Of a DNA stretch of 64,000 nucleotides, positions 57,501 to 64,000 are shown piece after piece. The notes below the pieces were generated by a model that did no database searches, was not told where the DNA came from, and worked only from the letters and a program-made list of their open reading frames with translations. The stretch comes from Bombardia bombarda (taxonomy: Eukaryota; Ascomycota; Sordariomycetes; Sordariales; Lasiosphaeriaceae): positions 1,550,001 through 1,614,000 of the forward strand of contig JAULSR010000001.1 of assembly GCA_030512295.1 (NCBI GenBank), read 5' to 3'. Made by a program: the position numbers and the translations under genes. How positions within the stretch are numbered: the stretch's first letter is position 1; each line of letters begins with the position of its first letter.

Positions 57501-59437
57501 TTACGAATGATCAGTGCCCGAGTCATAGTCAGGATCAATCATATCACTGTAGTCGAACTCGTTGTCTGCTACCGGCTTGTGAGACCTTTGGTGCTGGGTC
57601 ACCTGAGGTGCTCCCAATCCAAGCTGAGACTCCAACAAGCCAGCAGCGGTTGGGCCCGGGTAGACTGCAATACCCTGCATGTCATAGCCGACGAAGTCGT
57701 TGGTTCCGCTGGGGCTGAATTCTGTCTTGATTCTGTTGGGGCTCAAACTGGCCATCGTAGCAGCAACTTCGGACAGAGATGAGAGCGAAGACATCTGCGA
57801 ATGGCTGTTCATAGCTATGGGCAACGTACGCTGTGCTGCCATAGCGCGGTTGGCTGCCATCGGGTCCGAGTACATGTTTTGCACGATCCCACTGTGGTCC
57901 ATGAAATCCATGCCCATCGGGTTGTAAAAGTCGGTCATCTGTGGAAGCGGTACGGTAGGATCGTTGAAGTGATTGCGCATCCGATACTTCTGAGGAGTGG
58001 CCGGGTTGTGCTGGTGAATGAAGCCCATGCCATACATCCCGTGGGATGACTGCCATTTAATGTTAAAAGGACGTCATTATGGCTTGGCCAATATTCACAC
58101 AGGATAAAAACTTACACTGTGACCTCCGCGTGGGCTCGCACTAGCGCTGTGACCGGTATGCTCATACTCTTCTTCTTCATTGTCGGAGGCGGCCTGAGCG
58201 TTTTTGATACTTTCAATAGCCTGATCGCTAGCATCATCGTCAACCTGTTCCTCGTCATACTCCTCCTGATCGTCCAGAAGACCCTCGTCATCAGCAAGTT
58301 CAACGTCCAAGCCGTCCTCAGGATCATAGTAGACGGTAGCACCTTCATCGTGGTCAGCGACATCTGGATGAGCTTCCTCTTCAACTTGTTGTTCGAGTTC
58401 TTCCTCAATCTGTTCATCAACATCCTCCTCGTCGACATAGGACAGCTCCTTTTTGGGGCGGGTAGATCGTCGGACCCCTTTTCCCTTGGCCTTGGAACCC
58501 GGGACGTACTCCTCTTCCGAGTCCAGCCCTGCGGGATCAGGGGATTCCACCTTGATAGTACGTCTCTGGTTACGTCGAGAGGTAGCAGTCTTGCTCTTAC
58601 TGCCGTTCTTGTCACTCCGGCCGCGAGCAGTTCCCCGATTGCCTGTGCTGGAGGGGTTTGGCGAACCAGTCTCGCCCCCCTCATATGCCTTTCTGCGAGC
58701 TTCATATGCGGGGCGACGGGCCTTCTGAGCGGATGCTTGCGTGTACTCAAAGGCGTCCGATAAGTTATACTTTGGATCCTCCATTCGCTCTTCCCACTCG
58801 ACGGGACGCACGGTGGTAAAGTCATTGGTGTCCGTGTTCGCACGGATATAGCCGCGGTTCTTCTCTGGCTGTGAACTGGATCCTGGCTTTTGAGGGACAG
58901 GAGGGACAAGGTGGCCTTCAGCGATGAGGTTACCACGCATGCGGTTCATGTATTGAATGAGCGCTCCACCAGTAGAGCCAGGGTGGAAACGGTGGGCAAT
59001 GGGATCCCACGGGATGCTTGTACCACGAATGCTGCACTCGTAGAGGATGTTCAAGAGCAGCTTTTCGGCCATACGGGGACCTGATCAGAGTCAGCGTCGA
59101 ATCTTGCGCAGATAAAGGTGAACGTGAGGGAAAGGAGGAGTAGGAATAGGATGCGAACAAAGGTAAGCGAGCATTGCGCATCATGTGAGCGTGACTTACG
59201 GTTCCAGGGAATCAAGTTACGGCCTGGGACACGACCATTCTTCTGTCTCTCCTCGGGGCCGGGGAGACGGCTGGTAAAGTTCCACTTATCTCCGATGCGG
59301 CGACTGGCTGGAGTGGGCGTGGACGGACCAGGGCTTCCCCCAGACGGAGACATCACATCGGCCATTGAGCGTTCTCGGTGAGCCTGCGTGGCAGACTTGC
59401 CCGATTTCGTGCTCACGACTTTCTTAGACGACACCAT
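57501..59437 (-). CDS. Conserved fungal acidic/basic nuclear-type protein, function unknown
   Basis: Exons 59200-59437, 58116-59080 and 57501-58049, in phase, 583 residues. Splicing joins LIPWNR to PRMAEKLLLNILYECSIRG; the stretch up to GNLIAEGHLVPP looks like a compact helical domain and is the conserved part. Then follow basic patches (ARGRSDKNGSKSKTATSRR, GSKAKGKGVRRSTRPKKE) and a long Asp/Glu-rich region (58180-58440), ending in a Met/Ser/Pro-rich region. The charge pattern suggests a nuclear, chromatin- or DNA-associated role, but no named domain is recognised. The start MVSSKKVV is the first ATG of a long leader. Confidence 0.78.
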
Positions 59438-60920
59438 TCTTGATGGTGAGGATTATTGACCAGGCCGGTAGTTTATGACTTTGCCCTTGTCCTAGAAAGA
59501 ATAAAGTGTGTTAGCTCGTAATCTGTGCTCGTGGATTAAGAAGCAGAAGGCAATAGATGACCAAATCGACAAAATATTCTTTCGAGTGGAAGAATGGTGT
59601 AGAAAAAGGGACTGGGAGGGGCAAGATGCGTCGGGACAGGTTACACAGGAGGGTGGAATGTAGAGCCGCGCAGAAACTTCTGTGGAACACCAGCACCAAA
59701 GCTTATTCTTTGTCGAAGATGTTAGGGATTGGCATTGTCTAAGTAGGACGGTGGGTAAGGGCTGGGCAGCGGACCAAATTTGGAGAGATCTCGGCCTTTT
59801 GGGAGAAGATTTGATGTGAACCTTGGGATGTGCGCGCAAATGACGTAAGGATAGGTAACATGAGATGTTAAATATGGGATGTTCTTGGCCTGGCGACGAA
59901 TAAGGTCGAACGAAATGGTAGCGAGTGACCGTACCTTTCAAAAATCGTCGTTGGGAAAGGTGGGTGGAATGCACCTGCAAGGGCATCGACAGAGGTGTCT
60001 CAAGTTTCTCACTTGAGAAAAGACAAGTTGTTGTACGACTGGAATGATTGGAAGGAAAAATGAAGCAGAAATGTCACCTTTCGAATAGGAGAGGGAAGGA
60101 GCGCTCGCGAGCGCTCGCTGGGGCCGCTGGGCAGAGAAGTGAAAGCTTCGGCGGGGCACGATTGGCGACGCGGGCCTGGCGGGGAAGGTGGGCGAGAGAG
60201 CCAAAAGTAATACCTGAAGCGTGAATGCTTGACGCAGGGATGGGAAATTTGTTGACTTGGGGTGCTCGAGGCAGAGAGTGCAGGAATGGGAGCTCAAGAC
60301 GTGCAACCGGAGCGGGAAAACGAGGCTATTCCGGCGTTGCAAGCCGCAAACAGGAATTGAAAGGTCGCAAGGAGTACGGAAATTTTCTGGCTTACAGGTG
60401 ATGGAGAGAAATGCAGAAATCTGTATCGCCAATCTGCAGATGCGGTGTTGTGCGTCGTGATGTTTTGAGGTTTGAGGAGCGAAGAGAGCGGAAGAGGTTG
60501 TAGAGATACGAGCTGGGTGGTTGGCCAACGATGAGAATTGCAGGATCCACTTGACCGAGATCGGGAAGCAGAATGTGAAGTGAGAGGACGATAGGTATGG
60601 AAATGTGTTCCTGCCTCAGGACTTCAAGATTTTATGCTCCGGCGAAGCTGGGACAGCCACCTTACTTAGGGCTCGGTAGCCAGTCTGCGCGGGTGGTATA
60701 TCGAACCACACCAGGCCGGCATGTGGAGCTAACTTTCTGCCACTATTTTTACACGACGCGTTAAATTCTCAGAGGGACCTCTTTCCCCCCGTAGGTAGGT
60801 AGGTAGTGTGTTGGGATATCCTGCCGGGGGGGTCAACAAGGCCGATAGGGGTTTAGGGCATGTTATGTAGCGGCCTTCGCCCCTAATAAAGAAGCAGGTC
60901 CACTGTTCATGTGTTTGGCT
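59438..60920. other. Upstream region of the 57.5 kb gene
   Basis: Long 5' region without a convincing gene. Frames on the minus strand (59492-60528) have Ser/Leu/Pro composition typical of non-coding pyrimidine-rich leaders. A palindrome lies at 60099-60116 and (GTAG)3 repeats at about 60793-60805. Confidence 0.45.
60099..60116. repeat. Perfect 18-base palindrome
   Basis: GAGCGCTCGCGAGCGCTC reads identically on both strands. It lies upstream of the 57.5 kb gene and contains overlapping GCTCGC/GAGCGC units. Confidence 0.85.
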
Positions 60921-63300
60921 ATCTATTACTTTCAGTAAAGCATTTTATAAAGAACTAAAACTCTTAGTGCTTGTCCCCGTCTTTCGAGCTGGTACCGTCC
61001 AGAGGCTGCGCTGCAAACCACGATCCGTCAGACCGGCAACGAAACCGCATACACCAAGCTGGCAGCACGACCATGGGAAGAACGCATCACTGAAGCTAAA
61101 AGACTCAAACAGCCAGTTAAAGAGTATAATTACTCGGAATTGCACTAGGAACCACCCCGAAGGACCTGCGAGGTCCAGAGATTGCGTCGCCCGAGCCCGC
61201 TAGCAACCACTTGAAATCACAAAAACAAAGCGAACGTTTCATCCAGATAACCAACAACAACTTGAGAATATCTGTAGAATGATATCATCGTCTAAAAATT
61301 GAATTCGTTTTTGAATACAGAGGGAGCGGAGTCGGCAACCCATTCAGGGCACCTACGATCCGGTGGCCAAAGAAGTTGATTCCTGGATCGACTTTCTGGT
61401 CACGGCACCAGAACACCACTCTATCATGTCGGTTTCCATATCCAAGTACCTTCAATCACCAGCTTTCCAACCAATCCAGTTACATCCCGATAACTCGCTT
61501 ATTCGTGGAAATTTACCCGAAAACGGGATTCATCTCGGACGGGGTTAACCATCCCCACCGCGAGATTCCTCTTTGTCAGCCCTTGACTAAATTCAATACA
61601 ATCATTATGACCTCTTACTAACAGTTCTAAGCTGGAGATATCATATAATCTCGTAGATTCACGAAGGTCAAATATCCAGCCCGAGCCGCCACCTACATCA
61701 ACGGACGAAGACAGAGCGGTGACAAAAGAATACGAATAGAGATTCGATCAAGGTCAGACACTACCTGTATCCGCTTAAAGATGCTAGCTCCGGTGTTCTT
61801 GTGCTGCCATATCAGTGGGAACAGCGAAAGTCACACTACTGTTATCTCGTTCGTCGAGAGGCAAAAGGGCGAAAAGCAACGTTCTACCTGCAACGATATC
61901 ATCAACAGATATAACTACACAGAGTAACGGTTTATTTGTTACTCAAGATAGTATGGAAAAGCCTGAAAGTTGCCTGGAAAGCTCGGTGTCTCCGGTAGCT
62001 GTCAGGTTGCCCCCGGCGTTGCCATGGTTATGCTACCAGCAACGAGGCTGTGAACTCAACGACCGCGATATAGCTGAGTTACCCGCGTTACACGGAGTAC
62101 AGTTTGATTGGCAGGTCAAATAGATAACGCAGAAACCCATTACACTATCCCTTTCTTGCGAAAGAAAGGAGTTTTCAGTGTCAACAAAAGTACCACAAGC
62201 GACAACGTTCCTCCCTGAGTTCAAAGCCTGTTTGATTCCGCTTTTCTTTCAGAAGTGTACAACCTTGTTTATGGTATTCTTTGGGCTTGGCGACATCATA
62301 TTCAACAACATTACCTTTAAGCCGACGGACGCGGACCTCAAAGACTCAATGCAACAGAGATAAAACCATACAGGAGTTCACAAGAGAAAAATGTGAAGAC
62401 GAAGAGCGCCACGCCATCTGACCAGTCTTACCAGGACGGTGCTGTATCGACTACATCTACAATTGGCGGTACGAGAGGCGGGAGCAAGTAGATGATGAAA
62501 TAAAGAGGATAAATGCCTGGGTACACAAGGGAACAAACCTCCGAAACATGAACAGAGGACATTGTCTAGATCAACACCTCGTGGTTTCGAGGCGATTAAT
62601 CTTTTGCTATTTTGCCCGGCAACTGACAACCTCAAGAGAGCAACACAAAGTTCGTCAGTTACACAAAACGAGGGATTCTCTACTTTTGAATCACGGCCGG
62701 TACCAAGCCAGTGAGTTTGAATAGAGCGCTAACTACGAACTTGAACATAGGGAGAACAAAAGGGCCTGGAATTACCTCAAATACCTATCGAGAAAGGGTA
62801 AGAACTCAGGGACAGTCAAAACACCTACACAACCGGCACTTCAATTACAACTGGGTCGAGACGATATAAGCACCAGTCAACGCTCTGGAGAATGACTCGA
62901 CAGGCTTATACCAAGAAGAGACTTCCTAACCCGAAACTTGAAGCGTTCATGGAACATACACGTCGATGCCCCCAGCAGAGAAGGCCGTTGAACCACGAAG
63001 ACACTTCACAGCAATGTGATTTTGTATCTAACCATCACAGTCTACCTCAGCCATTTGCACACGCTCCCGAGGTTTAGTTGTATTGCAAAGACAACGAGAC
63101 AACACGCACGTCAGCGTCATCCCAAGCAAGAACAGCGGCAGCACGGTCGGCGTTGGGTTTTGAATCTGGTATCTAAGGGGACAAGATATGTAGGCAATTG
63201 AAGGCAACTCAGCCCAAATGAAGTTGTATTGCGGTTCAGCCTCCATAACGCCGAGGCCACATTTTATCTGTACAGCATGGAGCAATGAGTCTGGCCACAG
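60921..63300 (+). other. Coding-like relic, unidentified
   Basis: Successive plus-strand stretches read like protein but are broken: 60990-61270, 61340-61549, 61790-61915, and above all frame 1 at 62422-62895, open for 158 codons except one TAG at 62722-62724. The latter reads WRYERREQVDDEIKRINAWV and later YELEHRENKRAWNYLKYLS. A further short open frame is 62892-63077. No family, terminal repeat or reverse transcriptase motif was recognised. It may be an eroded gene or element. Confidence 0.4.
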
Positions 63301-64000
63301 ACCCGCAATTACTGTTGCCAGACTTTGTGACCATTATCACGCGTTCCCGCGTTCCTATTTTGCCTCCCACCTTCGCCATCTACACCAACCACGAATGGTC
63401 CCGCTGTTAGTGGAGTTTATTTTCGTCACCTTAAATATCTGTTGGGGGGGGGGGGGGCTCGTCTAGTAACAGATCTGCTGGCGCGAGTACAACGGCCATG
63501 TCAAAACGTCTGGCAAGAACCCCACACAGACTTTTTGCTCCATGATGTACCTGATCAGGCCACAAAAGCGTCCTCAGGCCACAAAAGCCACTTGGTCTAC
63601 GGAGTTATTTATCCGGGGACATGTTAAGTTTGGCTGATGTGAGCCATGTTTGCTGGTTGCTGCCTTGACCGTCTCTCGATCCAAGCATGGTGTCTCATTG
63701 GTCGACATCATGCCTGGACGGACAGCAATGGAGGCTCCTAGAATACTTGCCGTCACCGACAACGCGTCCGCAGAGTCCGACATCGCTCTACACTTGCAGC
63801 CAGCATTGTGGGCCCCGTTTGTTCAACAGCCCAGCAGAAGAGATGAATATATGCTCACTTTTGCTTATCCAGAAGCAGTGGAGCAGGGCAATCTGTTGCT
63901 GTGCGGTGGCCGGCGGCGGCGTTGGCGTGCTGTTGCACTGGACATCGCTTCGTGCTATCATCCCATTGCCATCTGGGTGTCGATCATCCATGCCAAGCCA
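63301..64000. other. Window end, no firm gene
   Basis: Contains a run of 14 G at 63444-63457. On the minus strand, 63783 down to 63574 encodes MSDSADALSVTASILGASIAV, reminiscent of the N-terminal segment of fungal STAND/ankyrin proteins, but the match is short and no effector or NTPase region follows. Nothing else supported. Confidence 0.4.
63444..63457. repeat. Homopolymer run of 14 G
   Basis: An uninterrupted G run after GTT. Such runs are prone to length error in assemblies and may form G-rich structure. Confidence 0.9.

Noticed and set aside
59492..60528. Minus-strand frames upstream of the 57.5 kb gene
   Set aside because: Ser/Leu/Pro-rich, overlapping in several frames, in a position expected for a leader; no conserved motif.
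60921..63300. Intact transposon
   Set aside because: No terminal repeats, target duplications, transposase or reverse transcriptase motifs could be identified, so it is reported only as a coding-like relic.
1..64000. CRISPR arrays, bacterial operons, riboswitches, rRNA
   Set aside because: None seen; gene structure is eukaryotic throughout and no regularly spaced repeats or rRNA-like sequence were found.

Overview
The window is nuclear DNA of a filamentous ascomycete (Pezizomycotina, most likely Sordariomycetes). The evidence is the set of genes split by short introns (about 45-140 nt, GTAAGT-like donors, CTAAC/CTGAC-like branch sites, CAG/TAG acceptors), together with fungus-restricted families: a HET-domain gene, UstYa/DUF3328, a fungal rhodopsin-like membrane protein, DUF3716, a meiotic APC/C activator, and a gasdermin-like gene beside a CHAT peptidase gene. 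No species is claimed.

Layout. 1-5.7 kb: the 3' end of a TauD/TfdA dioxygenase gene, cyclin C (SSN8), and an EF-hand mitochondrial ATP-Mg/Pi carrier (SAL1 type). 6.6-8.6 kb: a HET-domain allorecognition gene broken by several frameshifts. 10.1-18.9 kb: a single-pass membrane protein with a beta-repeat (DUF4097-like) ectodomain and three lineage-specific genes rich in low complexity or Cys motifs. 20.2-28.6 kb: WDR48/Bun107, the mitochondrial S-adenosylmethionine carrier (PET8), and a TilS-like tRNA lysidine synthetase. 29.1-40.9 kb: a membrane-anchored histidine acid phosphatase, Rab geranylgeranyl transferase alpha (BET4), an Ama1-type APC/C activator, a syntaxin-8-like SNARE, and an AT-hook/DUF3716 protein. 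41.4-48.1 kb: an accessory block with an N-terminally truncated UstYa-like gene, a truncated and nonsense-mutated rhodopsin-like gene, two unrelated P450 genes and an intron-bearing tRNA. 49.8-55.9 kb: a Cys-rich PPxY protein, then a gasdermin-like gene and, divergently, a repeat-CHAT peptidase gene. 57.5-59.4 kb: a conserved acidic, basic-patch nuclear-type protein. 59.4-64.0 kb: no gene recognised, only coding-like relics and simple repeats.

Most interesting point: the gasdermin-like/CHAT pair at 50.5-55.9 kb has the gene arrangement of a protease-triggered cell-death module. Both members carry frame disruptions here, so this copy may be a decayed allele or may be damaged by assembly errors.

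A second theme is that many apparent frameshifts are spread across the window, several at runs of one base. One is at the start of the housekeeping gene PET8, in a run of eight C. This suggests that at least some are sequence errors, so every 'pseudogene' call here needs checking against reads. Exon boundaries are read from splice signals and frame continuity only.
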